From the NCBI GenBank assembly GCA_949298065.1, contig CASFUZ010000004.1:98456-162455 (forward strand): a stretch of 64,000 bases of DNA, read 5' to 3'. This stretch comes from an uncultured Pseudomonadota bacterium. Lineage in GTDB: Bacteria; Pseudomonadota; Alphaproteobacteria; RF32; CAG-239. Below, one piece after another: positions 34,563 through 42,699 of this stretch (the first letter of the stretch is position 1; each line of letters opens with the position of its first letter). The position numbers and the translations under genes are program-made. The notes under the pieces are model-generated. The model saw only the letters and a program-made list of their open reading frames with translations. It did no database searches and was not told where the DNA came from.

Positions 34563-35171
34563 TTATTTACCCTCTGTTTTAGATGATAAAATTCCATCAG
34601 GAATTGGACCATATTTATTTTCCTTGGTTTCACTGTTAAAAAATATAACAACAAGAGGAACACAAGATGCAATAAACAATATGACCATTAATCCCATTAC
34701 AATGTCATTTTGAACACCTGTTGATATCAATTGTGCGGGAAACATCAATGTGTATGGAAAAATGCTCCACCATCCTGAAAAATTAACATCATGTAATCTT
34801 CTTATAAGTAAACCCAATGAAGGTAAAAACATAACAAGGAATAATATCCAATAAATAACATTTGCTGTCTCTACACTTTGTGTCAATACCATCATTAACG
34901 ATGGAATTATGTTTAACAGCAATGAATAAAATAAAGTAAATCCCCAAAATTCTTTTCTTCTTGCTCGCCCATTAAAACAGGCATATTTTTCCGTCATATT
35001 TAAAATAAAATAGTTCCATAAAGATTTTTCTTTTGTATCGGTTGTTGATTTTGAAGATGTTTTTGTAGATACAGAGCCTAACAATTCTTTTTTCTTTTCT
35101 TCAAATTCATCCTGTGTAATAATACCTTTTTCTTTCAACTCATTTAATTTTTCTAATTGTTCTAAATCCAT
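34563..35171 (-). CDS. SHOCT-DUF805 membrane protein
   Basis: A 202-residue protein with an N-terminal SHOCT domain (LEQLEKLNELKEKGIITQ then DEFEEKKKELL), a linker, and a DUF805 membrane domain (FNGRARRKEFWGFTLFYSLL, then LIRRLHDVNFSGWW) with four helices, related to YhaH. The real start is ATG 35171 with AAAGGAAG upstream; the preceding codon frame starts TTG. DUF805 proteins are common inner-membrane proteins of unknown function, often accessory. The following 750 bp are non-coding and rich in hairpins. Confidence 0.88.
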   Translation of the reverse strand: MDLEQLEKLNELKEKGIITQDEFEEKKKELLGSVSTKTSSKSTTDTKEKSLWNYFILNMTEKYACFNGRARRKEFWGFTLFYSLLLNIIPSLMMVLTQSVETANVIYWILFLVMFLPSLGLLIRRLHDVNFSGWWSIFPYTLMFPAQLISTGVQNDIVMGLMVILFIASCVPLVVIFFNSETKENKYGPIPDGILSSKTEGK

Positions 35172-35206
35172 TTTCAAACTTCCTTTAAATATTGTTGCAA
35201 CAAAAA

Positions 35207-35294
35207 AGTCACCCTGATGAGAGGTGACTGGAAGTTCATACCTATTAAAAGTAATAGTGCAGTATATTCAATATATTCTACTGCCTTCCAGTCA
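35207..35294. repeat. Nested hairpins downstream of island repeats
   Basis: GTCACC...GGTGAC (35207-35227) is followed by TGACTGGAAG (35224-35233) that pairs with CTTCCAGTCA (35285-35294). The two pairings compete for the same bases, as in an attenuator, upstream of the DUF805 gene on the minus strand. No T run is obvious, so function is unclear. Confidence 0.5.
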
Positions 35295-35491
35295 TTAGAC
35301 TAAAAGGCAGTTTTTACATCTGCATAAACAGAAAACTTTTAGAGGGTATGAAACCTCACACCAGTAATCAACTGATGCACCATTAAGTTATTTCATAAAA
35401 AAATGAGAGTCAAATAAAATTCACTAATGAATAAAAATATTCATTATTTTGTCATCTTATTGAAAATAAATGAAAACTTGTCACCTATGAT

Positions 35492-35640
35492 TTTATTACA
35501 ATCATTACAGAAAACCCCGAATTTACTCGGGTCTGAATGCCAAGGTGTTGGAACAACATCGCTCCACGCCAACGAGCGTGGTCAAACCGAAAGTTTGTAT
35601 CCTCAATAGAACCCTCAGTTTACTGGGAGATATCTATTTC
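35492..35640. repeat. Structured inverted repeat, right copy
   Basis: Inverted partner of 20076-20210, with the same hairpins and one extra (CCCGA-ATTTAC-TCGGG). Substitutions in the third hairpin (CTCAG/CTGGG versus CCCAG/CTGGA) partly keep pairing. It is non-coding and about 300 bp from the hairpin copy C. Confidence 0.85.
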
Positions 35641-35833
35641 TGTCTGAATTTTTTTTATGTCTAAAAGTCCATAAAAAAATATCTCAGACAATTTTATTTA
35701 TCGTCGATGATGAGATATTTTCATTTTGCAAAAAAAAATTTTAATAATTGTTTTTTAAAGCACTGAATCACCGTAAACGGTGATAGAAATGCTGCAAATA
35801 CAATCGGATAAGATTTTTAGCCTTTATGGCAAT

Positions 35834-35888
35834 CTTTAAACTACGGTTGTAAAAGCTAGTTCCTGCTTTTTATACCGTTTTCTAAAGG
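35834..35888. repeat. Island hairpin repeat, copy C
   Basis: Third copy of the hairpin family: CTTTAAACTACGGTTGTAAAAGC pairs with GCTTTTTATACCGTTTTCTAAAG. A separate perfect hairpin (ATCACCG-TAAA-CGGTGAT) lies at about 35768-35785. The copies A and B are 2.7 kb away on the same strand. Confidence 0.68.
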
Positions 35889-36009
35889 TTTAAGCTCTGT
35901 TTTTGATTTGAGCAAAGAAATATAATCCAGGTATTTGAAGGTGAGGGCCTTGACTTCAGATTCTGACCTTCCTAAATTGTCTCAATGTTGTAAAAATAGG
36001 ATGGTTAAA

Positions 36010-36168
36010 ATGAAATATGATGTTTTATGTGCAGATACGGTTGATGGGTTAATTAATGCCGTGAATAGCAAAATAAAAGACGGGTGGAAACTTCAAGGTG
36101 GCGTAGCTAATTTGATTTCCACCACAGGATATATGGTTTTCTATCAAGCCATTTATAAAGTTGATTAA
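36010..36168 (+). CDS. DUF1737-like small protein
   Basis: A 52-residue protein: MKYDVLCADTVDGLINAVNSKIKDGWKLQGGV then MVFYQAIYKVD matches the DUF1737 pattern of a short alpha-beta fold with GW.L.GG and FYQA. The longer frame from 35935 has no ribosome site, while AGG at 35998-36000 suits ATG 36010. Function unknown; such proteins often sit in mobile regions. Confidence 0.68.
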   Translation: MKYDVLCADTVDGLINAVNSKIKDGWKLQGGVANLISTTGYMVFYQAIYKVD

Positions 36169-36275
36169 CATTCACTAACGTCAAAATACAGCTTTTGCTG
36201 TCATTTTGATTTTGCTCTATTTTTTTCATAACTTCTTCGTGTAAGTAATGAAGGCATTTATCGTTGGAGTTAAAA

Positions 36276-36536
36276 ATGAGCAAAACAGAAACTGTAAAAA
36301 AAATATCTCCAAAATCAGTTAGAGAAGTTCTTGCTTTAAATTTCAGTCAGAAATTAACAACTAATGAAATTGAAGAAATGGAATATGAGTTGTTGAAGAT
36401 GCTTGAATTACTTATAAATGTTGAATTATCAAATTTTAAGGAGATTGCAAATGAAAGCTGTTATTTTAGCAAGAGTATCAACCGAGATGCAAGAGGACGG
36501 GTTCTCTCTGGAGGCACAATTGGACAGGCTGCGTAA
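36276..36536 (+). CDS. Small protein overlapping the recombinase start
   Basis: An 86-residue protein with a GGAG Shine-Dalgarno (36266-36269) 6 bp before ATG 36276. The first 55 residues are helical (KSVREVLALNFSQKLTTNEIEEMEYELLKMLELL); the last 30 overlap the recombinase gene in another frame. A small helical partner in front of a large serine recombinase could be a directionality factor, but nothing in the sequence proves it. Confidence 0.5.
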   Translation: MSKTETVKKISPKSVREVLALNFSQKLTTNEIEEMEYELLKMLELLINVELSNFKEIANESCYFSKSINRDARGRVLSGGTIGQAA

Positions 36537-38031
36537 ATATTGTTCAATTAAAGGACTGGAAATTGTAAAGGAATTTACCTTTGTTGAGAGCTCTTTTCAT
36601 GGCAAGAGGAAAAAGTTTTATGAAGCAATTGATTATATAAAAAAACAGAGGAAGCTGACAGCTCTGGTGGTTGATACTGTTGATAGATTACAAAGAACAT
36701 TTAATGAATTTCCAATGCTTTGTAAATTGATTCAACAAGAGAAATTAATTATTCATTTTTTCAAAGATGGGATGGTAATTGATAAAAATAGTAAAAGTTC
36801 AGTCCTTGCAATGTGGCAGTTTGGAATTGTCTCTGCAAATATGTATGCATATTCCATCAGAGATAATGTTAAAAGGTCTGAAGAGAGAATGCTGAATGAA
36901 GGGTTTCTCCCAGGTCCTGCACCTATAGGTTATTTGAATGACAAAAATCAAGATGGCAAGAAAACAGTTATTATTGACCCTGACCGAGGTCCATTGATTA
37001 AGAAATTATTTGAAGAATATGCAACAGGGTTGTTCTCAATGGATGAGCTGGTCAAAAAATCCAAAGGTTGGGGGTTAAGGAACCGTAAGAGTGGTAATCC
37101 AATTACCAAAGCTCAATTTGCAAATATTCTGCAAAATCCGTTTTACTATGGAGTAATGTTTTACAATCAAAACTACTTTCCTCATCGTTATGAAAAACTT
37201 ATTTCCAAAGAATTATTTGATAAATGCACCGAAGTTCGGACGGGAAAATTCAAACGAACTTCAAAACACACCAAAGAACCCTACATTTTTCGGGGATTAG
37301 TTCGTTGCAAACATTGCGGCTGTTTGCTTTCTCCATATACAAAGAAAGATAAGTATGTTTATTTGCGACACACTGACCTCAAAAACTGCGAACATTGCAA
37401 TAATGTTAGTGAAAAAGTTTTGTTGAAAGAAGTTGAGAAATCCCTTTCATCAATCCATTTTGATGATGATTTGAAGGTTGCTTTGGCGGTTCGTTTGAAA
37501 AAACTGTATGAAACTAAGCATGGTAACACTTATTATCAGCTGGAAAAGAATCGCACGGCATTAGCTGATGTTGAAGAAAATCAGAAAAAACTTTTGGATT
37601 TGCTGATTGCTGGAACTGTTCCTGCCGAGGTATATCGCAGTAAAAATGCTGAATATGAATCAGCAAAAATTGAACTCCAAGCCAAGATTGAGAAATTGCA
37701 AACCCCAGATACCTCTGTTGAACGGGCTATTGATAAGGTGTTGAATTTCAGCCAAAATTCTTTTGCAATTTTCAAAAGTTCGCAAATTGAAGAAAAAAGG
37801 CGTATTTTAAATATCGTTTTTGCGAACTTTTTTATGGATGGAAAAAATCCAGTAATTTCAATGAGAAAAAACTTCAGCCTCCTATCAAATTTAGGAGGCT
37901 GTCAAGATTGGTGCCCTGGAGAAGACTCGAACTTCCACTGCCTGAGGCAACATGCACCTGAAGCATGCGCGTCTACCAATTTCGCCACCAGGGCTTTGTT
38001 TCGGATATCCTTGTATCCTAATTTACTCTAA
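36451..38031 (+). CDS. Large serine recombinase (integrase) of the island
   Basis: A 526-residue large serine recombinase. The catalytic domain starts MKAVILARVSTEMQEDGFSL with Ser10, a Recombinase domain follows (LRNRKSGNPITKAQFANILQNPFYYGVM), then a zinc ribbon (CKHCGCLLSP...CEHCN) and a coiled coil near 360-440. ATG 36451 has AAGGAGA upstream; the longer frame from 36418 has none. The last 45 codons run through tRNA-Leu on the opposite strand, so the end of the protein (CPGEDSNFHCLRQHAPEACA) is antisense tRNA. It is next to the right attachment copy and is the probable integrase. Confidence 0.93.
   Translation: MKAVILARVSTEMQEDGFSLEAQLDRLRKYCSIKGLEIVKEFTFVESSFHGKRKKFYEAIDYIKKQRKLTALVVDTVDRLQRTFNEFPMLCKLIQQEKLIIHFFKDGMVIDKNSKSSVLAMWQFGIVSANMYAYSIRDNVKRSEERMLNEGFLPGPAPIGYLNDKNQDGKKTVIIDPDRGPLIKKLFEEYATGLFSMDELVKKSKGWGLRNRKSGNPITKAQFANILQNPFYYGVMFYNQNYFPHRYEKLISKELFDKCTEVRTGKFKRTSKHTKEPYIFRGLVRCKHCGCLLSPYTKKDKYVYLRHTDLKNCEHCNNVSEKVLLKEVEKSLSSIHFDDDLKVALAVRLKKLYETKHGNTYYQLEKNRTALADVEENQKKLLDLLIAGTVPAEVYRSKNAEYESAKIELQAKIEKLQTPDTSVERAIDKVLNFSQNSFAIFKSSQIEEKRRILNIVFANFFMDGKNPVISMRKNFSLLSNLGGCQDWCPGEDSNFHCLRQHAPEACASTNFATRALFRISLYPNLL
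37909..37927. repeat. Right attachment-site copy within tRNA-Leu
   Basis: The 3' terminal 19 bases of the tRNA (including CCA) match 15242-15260 exactly, in the same orientation. These copies bound the island, and here the tRNA is intact. Confidence 0.82.
37909..37994 (-). tRNA. tRNA-Leu (CAG)
   Basis: An 86-nt tRNA with acceptor stem GCCCTGG/CCAGGGC, encoded CCA, D-arm GCGAAATTGGTAGACGC, anticodon arm CATGC-TTCAGGT-GCATG giving anticodon CAG, a long variable arm (TTGCCTCAGGCA) as in class II tRNAs, and T-loop TTCGAGT. It is the insertion site of the island and lies antisense within the recombinase reading frame. Confidence 0.97.
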
Positions 38032-38041
38032 ATTGCAAGCC

Positions 38042-38866
38042 TTATTTCAAAAAATTATCAAGATAGCCATACGAATTTAGGAGTAAATAACTGCCTAAGC
38101 AAACCCGGTAAATTACAAAAGGTAAAAAGGTAGATTTCTTTAGCCACCACATCATTCCATAAATGGCTAAAATAGAGAAAACGAAGGAGTAGACTATGCC
38201 ATCAACAGCATAGATAATCTGCTGAAAATTTCCTTCCCTATATAATTCCCAGCCAACCAACAGCCCCGCTGCCGCAATGGTCGGAATAGACAATAACATC
38301 GCAAATTTGGCGGCTTCTCTTCTTTCCATTCCCAAAAAACGCCCCATCGTGATGGTTATTCCTGAACGGCTTGTGCCCGGAATGAGAGCCAAACATTGTG
38401 CCAAGCCAATCAGCAAAGCATCCAAAGCGCCTAAATGTTCAACTTTGCGGATGGTCATACCAATGCGGTCGGCAATGAACAAAACAATGCCAAAACCTAA
38501 AATTGTCCAACCAATAATGCGGCTGTCTCTTAACCATTCCATACCATAAGTTTTTAATGCTAAACCTGCAATAACCGCCGGAATTGTTCCAATCACTATC
38601 AGCCAAAAGAGTTTGGTTCCCGCGGTTTTAAAGTTGGGGATAAACCAGGTTTTGAATACACCTTTTATCATTGCCCAAATTTCTTCAGAGAAATATATCA
38701 TTACGGCGATGATGGATCCGACATGCATGGCAACGTCCAAGGCTAAACCTTGATCCGGAAAAGAGGTGAATTTGGAAAATAAAATCAAATGTCCGGAAGA
38801 ACTCACCGGTAAAAATTCTGTCAAACCCTGCAAGGCAGACAAAAGCAAAAGTTGGATGTTCGTCAC
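38042..38866 (-). CDS. uppP: Undecaprenyl-diphosphatase UppP
   Basis: UppP recycles the lipid carrier of cell-wall synthesis and gives bacitracin resistance. The 274-residue membrane protein has both signature motifs: LQGLTEFLPVSSSGHL (13-28) and PGTSRSGITITMG (about 163-175), plus eight hydrophobic helices. It lies 3 bp after the response regulator gene. It marks the return to core genome right of the island. Confidence 0.95.
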   Translation of the reverse strand: MTNIQLLLLSALQGLTEFLPVSSSGHLILFSKFTSFPDQGLALDVAMHVGSIIAVMIYFSEEIWAMIKGVFKTWFIPNFKTAGTKLFWLIVIGTIPAVIAGLALKTYGMEWLRDSRIIGWTILGFGIVLFIADRIGMTIRKVEHLGALDALLIGLAQCLALIPGTSRSGITITMGRFLGMERREAAKFAMLLSIPTIAAAGLLVGWELYREGNFQQIIYAVDGIVYSFVFSILAIYGMMWWLKKSTFLPFVIYRVCLGSYLLLNSYGYLDNFLK

Positions 38867-38869
38867 TTC

Positions 38870-39292
38870 TTATACTCTTTCCTGTTTGATACCAAAAGCG
38901 TTTAAAATTCTTTTTTTGAGAGCCAGAGGAGAAATCGGTTTAACCAGATATTCCTGAATGCCTAAATTACGGGCATCTAAAACGGTTTTTTCTTTGGTGT
39001 CTACGGTAATCATGATTATGGGTAAATCTTTTAAATGCGGATTGTTGCTATTTTTTAGTTCTTGGGCTAATTCAAGTCCCGTTTTGCCGGGCATTTGTTG
39101 ATCTAGCAGGATAATGTCTATTTTGAAGCTGTTTAGCAATTCTATTGCTTCGTTAGCTGAGGCGGCTTCCCGTGTGTTTTTCATGCCAATTTGGTACAAA
39201 GCTGTTTTGATAAAGGTTCTTGAAAACTTGTCATCATCAACCACCAGACAGGTTAAAGTGTCCCAAGCCAATTGTTTGTGCGTGTTTTCCAT
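38870..39292 (-). CDS. CheY-like single-domain response regulator
   Basis: A 140-residue receiver domain: acidic pocket LVVDDD (16-21), phospho-acceptor Asp in IILLDQQMPGKTG, conserved Thr in ITVDT, and Lys in VKPIS. No output domain. It resembles the CheY/DivK group. It is 3 bp upstream of uppP, but function with uppP is not implied by family knowledge. Upstream sits the M23 peptidase gene. Confidence 0.92.
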   Translation of the reverse strand: MENTHKQLAWDTLTCLVVDDDKFSRTFIKTALYQIGMKNTREAASANEAIELLNSFKIDIILLDQQMPGKTGLELAQELKNSNNPHLKDLPIIMITVDTKEKTVLDARNLGIQEYLVKPISPLALKKRILNAFGIKQERV

Positions 39293-39340
39293 AATTACCT
39301 CTTTCTCCGCTTTTATTTTATGTCATTTTATATTAATTGT

Positions 39341-40177
39341 TTATAAATTAAAACAAAAATCAGCGTTATTCATATGTAATAATGATGTCGGCAAAAATCT
39401 GGTGCCGTTTAATGTAGCTCCCCAATGCAGATGAGCTCCCGTAACACGTCCCGTTTTGCCGACTTTGCCGATGATTTGTCCTTGTTTGACATAGTCTCCG
39501 ACTTTGACATCCGCGTTTTTTAGGTGGGCATAAATTGTGTAAAGTTCGTGTCCGTGGTCAATGACAATCGTGTTGCCGGTGTAAAAATAATTGCCTCCGC
39601 TCATCCGCACAATGCCGTTTGAGGCGGCTTTAACCGGCGTGCCTTCCGGAGCGGCAATGTCTAATCCCTGATGCGGGTTCATCTTTTTGCCGTTCATAAT
39701 TCTTTGTCCGCCGAACTTTCCGCTGATGCGTCCTTCAACCGGCATAATGAAGCCTTTTTCCCAATAATTTTTATTTGTTTTATGAGCCAGAGCTTTTTTT
39801 AGGTCGTTTCTCTCTCGGGTGATTTCTTTTTGGTCTTTTTCCGAAGGGGTTACTTTCTTTTGCGGAATGCCTTTGATGTTTTGAATATCCCATTTGGTTG
39901 GCATGATGGTAAAATTATAATCTTGTTTGCCGTTTTTGTCGGAGACGGCGGTTAGTTTTTGTTCTTTTTGTGCATCGCGCCCAAAGGCTATCAGAAAGGT
40001 TCCTGATGGCGAAATCATATATTCTTGGTTATTGAATAATATCTTAGAAGCCCCCGGAGCATAGCCTTTCAGAATCTCGCCTTGCGCTTTTTTGCCGCAG
40101 AGCTCAATTGCCTGCGCTTGAAGCGGTAGAAGAGCTGCCGTTAAAAAAGTCAAACAAATCGCCTTGTAATGTGTCAT
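39341..40177 (-). CDS. M23 family (LytM) metallopeptidase
   Basis: A 278-residue exported peptidase or amidase activator. The signal peptide is residues 1-24 (cleavage after QAQA). The C-terminal LytM domain (about 160-268) has HQGLDIAAPEG, the AHL strand and HLHWG; the residues needed for zinc (HxGxD, HxH) are all present, so it is probably an active endopeptidase. A longer frame to 40231 overlaps xseA more deeply; ATG 40177 begins the signal peptide. The gene overlaps the end of xseA by 74 bp. Confidence 0.9.
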   Translation of the reverse strand: MTHYKAICLTFLTAALLPLQAQAIELCGKKAQGEILKGYAPGASKILFNNQEYMISPSGTFLIAFGRDAQKEQKLTAVSDKNGKQDYNFTIMPTKWDIQNIKGIPQKKVTPSEKDQKEITRERNDLKKALAHKTNKNYWEKGFIMPVEGRISGKFGGQRIMNGKKMNPHQGLDIAAPEGTPVKAASNGIVRMSGGNYFYTGNTIVIDHGHELYTIYAHLKNADVKVGDYVKQGQIIGKVGKTGRVTGAHLHWGATLNGTRFLPTSLLHMNNADFCFNL

Positions 40178-41477
40178 TTTTCTTTTTATCCGTTCTGGTT
40201 TTGATGCTGCCGTCAATAAATTTGATTTCAAGCGTTGGGCTTTTTTGGGCTTGTGCTACCGAATAAACCGTTTTTTGCCGATTATCCTTTACCCAGGCAA
40301 AACCTCGGCTTAAAACCGAATCAATTGATACTGATTCAAGTCTAAGAGCCAAATTCTTTAAATTTTCTTGCTTTTTCTCAAATATATTCAAAATATGATA
40401 AGGTTTTAGGCTGATTTGGGCAATTTGGTTTTGTTTATTGCGGAGCATATTTTTGAAAGCAAGTTCTAAGCGCTCCACTCTATCATCAAATTTTTGGCGG
40501 CTCTCGGCTAAAATTTGTTCCAAGTTCGGAATACCTCGGCTCAAGCCTTCCAAGCGGTTGCGGCGCTCTTCAAAATAACGGTTAATGCCATTTGCCAAGC
40601 GGCTTTGCGCGGTTTGCAAGGTTGCTGAGATTTCGGCCTTGACCGGAACGGCAAATTCGGCTGCGCCGGTTGGGGTGGGTGCGCGTAGGTCTGAAACATA
40701 GTCAATCAGCATCGTATCCGTTTCATGTCCGACAGCCGAAATGAGCGGAATTTCCGAATCATAAACCGCACGGATGACAACTTCCTCATTGAAAGGCCAT
40801 AAATCTTCCAGACTTCCGCCACCTCGGGCAACGATTAAGACATCGGGTCTTGGAATCGTTCCGCCTTTGGCTAGATTATTAAATCCTTTAATTGCGGCGG
40901 CGATTTTTTCGGCAGCGCCTTCGCCTTGTACCGGTGTCGGCCAAACAATAATGCGGCTCGGAAAACGATCACGGACGCGATGGATGATGTCTCTAATCAC
41001 AGCACCGCTCGCTGAAGTTACAACACCGATAACGTCCGGCAGAAAAGGAATTTGCTTTTTGTGGGCTTGGTCAAACAAACCTTCGGCAGCGAATTTTTGT
41101 TTGCGTTCTTCTAATAATTTGAGCAGCGCACCCGTGCCGGCTATTTCCATTTGCTCAATAACCAACTGATAAGAAGATTTTCCGGCAAAAGTGGTTATTT
41201 TTCCCGTGGCAATAACTTCCAATCCATCTTCCGGTTTGAAAGTAAATTTTGAGGCAACACCTTTCCAAACAACGGCGGATAAAACCGCATTCGGGTCTTT
41301 TAGGGATAAATACCAATGACCGGAATCGGCTCTTTTGGCTCCAAAAATCTCACCACGAATCCGCACGCGGCTAAAGGTGGTTTCCACGCATTTTTTTATC
41401 TCAAACGAAATCTCGCTGACTGTGTATTCAGGCAGTTTTGGTGTTTGGGGCTGCATTAGATTTAATAAATCTTCCAT
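40104..41477 (-). CDS. xseA: Exonuclease VII large subunit
   Basis: XseA with XseB degrades single-stranded DNA. The 457-residue protein has an N-terminal OB fold (PEYTVSEISFEIKKCVETTFSRVRIRGEI), the catalytic domain with GVVTSASGAVIRDI, ARGGGSLEDLWPFNEE and GHETDTMLIDYVSDLRAPTPTGAAE, and a C-terminal helical region. The small subunit xseB is elsewhere, at 56340-56588. The end overlaps the M23 gene. Confidence 0.96.
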   Translation of the reverse strand: MEDLLNLMQPQTPKLPEYTVSEISFEIKKCVETTFSRVRIRGEIFGAKRADSGHWYLSLKDPNAVLSAVVWKGVASKFTFKPEDGLEVIATGKITTFAGKSSYQLVIEQMEIAGTGALLKLLEERKQKFAAEGLFDQAHKKQIPFLPDVIGVVTSASGAVIRDIIHRVRDRFPSRIIVWPTPVQGEGAAEKIAAAIKGFNNLAKGGTIPRPDVLIVARGGGSLEDLWPFNEEVVIRAVYDSEIPLISAVGHETDTMLIDYVSDLRAPTPTGAAEFAVPVKAEISATLQTAQSRLANGINRYFEERRNRLEGLSRGIPNLEQILAESRQKFDDRVERLELAFKNMLRNKQNQIAQISLKPYHILNIFEKKQENLKNLALRLESVSIDSVLSRGFAWVKDNRQKTVYSVAQAQKSPTLEIKFIDGSIKTRTDKKKNDTLQGDLFDFFNGSSSTASSAGN

Positions 41478-41567
41478 TTCTTTGTCCTTAAAACTTGGCG
41501 CTATTATAAAAGTGAATATTGCCTTTGTTAAGGGCAGAATTTTTACGATGTGAAAAAGTTAAAAGCA

Positions 41568-41627
41568 TTGACCTTTGCTTATATTCATCTTATATTATCG
41601 CTTATCGGTAGGCGATAATATAAGATG
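41568..41627 (+). promoter_or_regulatory. Promoter with a long palindromic operator
   Basis: TTGACC (41568-41573) and TATATT (41591-41596) are 17 bp apart. A perfect 16-bp inverted repeat (CATCTTATATTATCGC at 41586-41601, its complement at 41612-41627, 10-nt loop) covers the -10 element. It is an almost certain operator of the downstream HigA-like gene, which is the obvious candidate repressor. Confidence 0.85.
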
Positions 41628-41697
41628 AAACAAATTGTTAAATTGCATCTCTTATTGTTAATCTGCATCTATTTAAGCTTTTTGAACGGAGAAGAAA

Positions 41698-42006
41698 ATG
41701 AAAACGGAAGTTGTTGCCAATCAAGGTGTTGTCGAAATGAAGCGACTATGTGTTAAAAACGGTATTTCTCCTATGGAACTATCACGCTATTTGAATGTTA
41801 CTTGGACCAGAATTTATGAAATTATTTCCGGTAAACGGCGGATTACGCCGGAAACGGATGTTCTTCTTTGTCATTTTTTTGACGTTAAGCAGGGATATTT
41901 TGCCAAATTGCAACTGGAATATGATTTGATTTTGGCTGAGCGTTCCTTACAACACAAGTTGAAAGAAATTCCTATCCTTCAAGATACGGTAAAGGCTAAA
42001 AGATAA
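41698..42006 (+). CDS. HigA-like XRE antitoxin-type regulator
   Basis: A 102-residue helix-turn-helix protein: NGISPMELSRYLNVTWTRI, then YEIISGKRRITPETDVLLCHFF and a C-terminal helix with LQLEYDLILAER match the HigA (VapI) family. No HigB toxin gene is next to it; the next gene, 78 bp downstream, is unrelated. A palindromic operator covers its promoter, so autoregulation is likely. It may be an orphan antitoxin used as a regulator. Confidence 0.88.
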   Translation: MKTEVVANQGVVEMKRLCVKNGISPMELSRYLNVTWTRIYEIISGKRRITPETDVLLCHFFDVKQGYFAKLQLEYDLILAERSLQHKLKEIPILQDTVKAKR

Positions 42007-42083
42007 AATTTTCTTGCGCTATATGTTTTTTTAGCTAAATTGAAATAAAATATTTTTTACTATTAACTTTAAATTATCATGTT

Positions 42084-42659
42084 ATGACAAATGAAGAAAG
42101 ATTGTGCAAAATTAATTTACTCCAAGATTTCTGCACACAGCATTGTATTAATGAAGATGAGTTGTATGAATTATTTTCTCAAATGGAAATAATTAGAGAA
42201 GGTTCGCCATTAGATATCTATTATGAAGATGGTGAAATAACTTGTCGGATTGATTTGGCTAAAAATCCTATTGCTTTTCGTATCAGTTCCGTATGCAAAT
42301 CTCCACTATGTAAAGAGAGAGAGCTTTGGGTGTTGGCTCGGGTGTTAAAAAACGCAAATTTTGAGCAAGTGCAAGCTTTCATCAAAACACTTCCTAAAAT
42401 TTCATCCTATTCTTGGCGTGTTCCTCAAGAGAGGGAACTGACCTATGTGTTAGATGCCAAAAGACACCTCAAGGATTTGGAGAAATTGCGGTATGTTTTT
42501 TCGCTTCCTTGTTTTATTGATGATGAGCGCGATTGTTTAACTTGTTTGGTTAATTCGGACCGCCTAGAATCTGTGATGTATTATTATCCAGATTTTAGGA
42601 TAGAAGGGATTAATCCTACAGAGAAGCTTAGTTGGTGGGTGGTCTGCGATGCTGATTAA
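42084..42659 (+). CDS. Protein of unknown function
   Basis: A 191-residue soluble protein, acidic, with seven cysteines. No domain recognised. A helix-turn-helix-like start (LLQDFCTQHCINEDELYELFSQM) is visible but not conclusive. It is co-directional with the HigA-like gene and ends at a strong terminator; I infer they share an operon. Function unknown. Confidence 0.7.
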   Translation: MTNEERLCKINLLQDFCTQHCINEDELYELFSQMEIIREGSPLDIYYEDGEITCRIDLAKNPIAFRISSVCKSPLCKERELWVLARVLKNANFEQVQAFIKTLPKISSYSWRVPQERELTYVLDAKRHLKDLEKLRYVFSLPCFIDDERDCLTCLVNSDRLESVMYYYPDFRIEGINPTEKLSWWVVCDAD

Positions 42660-42662
42660 GTT

Positions 42663-42699
42663 GAAAAAAGCCTGTTCTTTTTTGAGAACAGGCTTTTGC
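42663..42699. terminator. Intrinsic terminator
   Basis: GAAAAAAGCCTGTTCT pairs with AGAACAGGCTTTT around TTTTTG. It lies between two convergent genes and can serve both. Confidence 0.86.

Noticed and set aside
35200..35240. CTGATGAG sequence resembling a hammerhead ribozyme core
   Set aside because: The second conserved part (GAAA after stem II) is absent, and the stems do not fit.
41698..42659. HigB/HigA toxin-antitoxin pair
   Set aside because: No HigB-like frame is next to the HigA-like gene; the neighbour does not resemble RelE/HigB.
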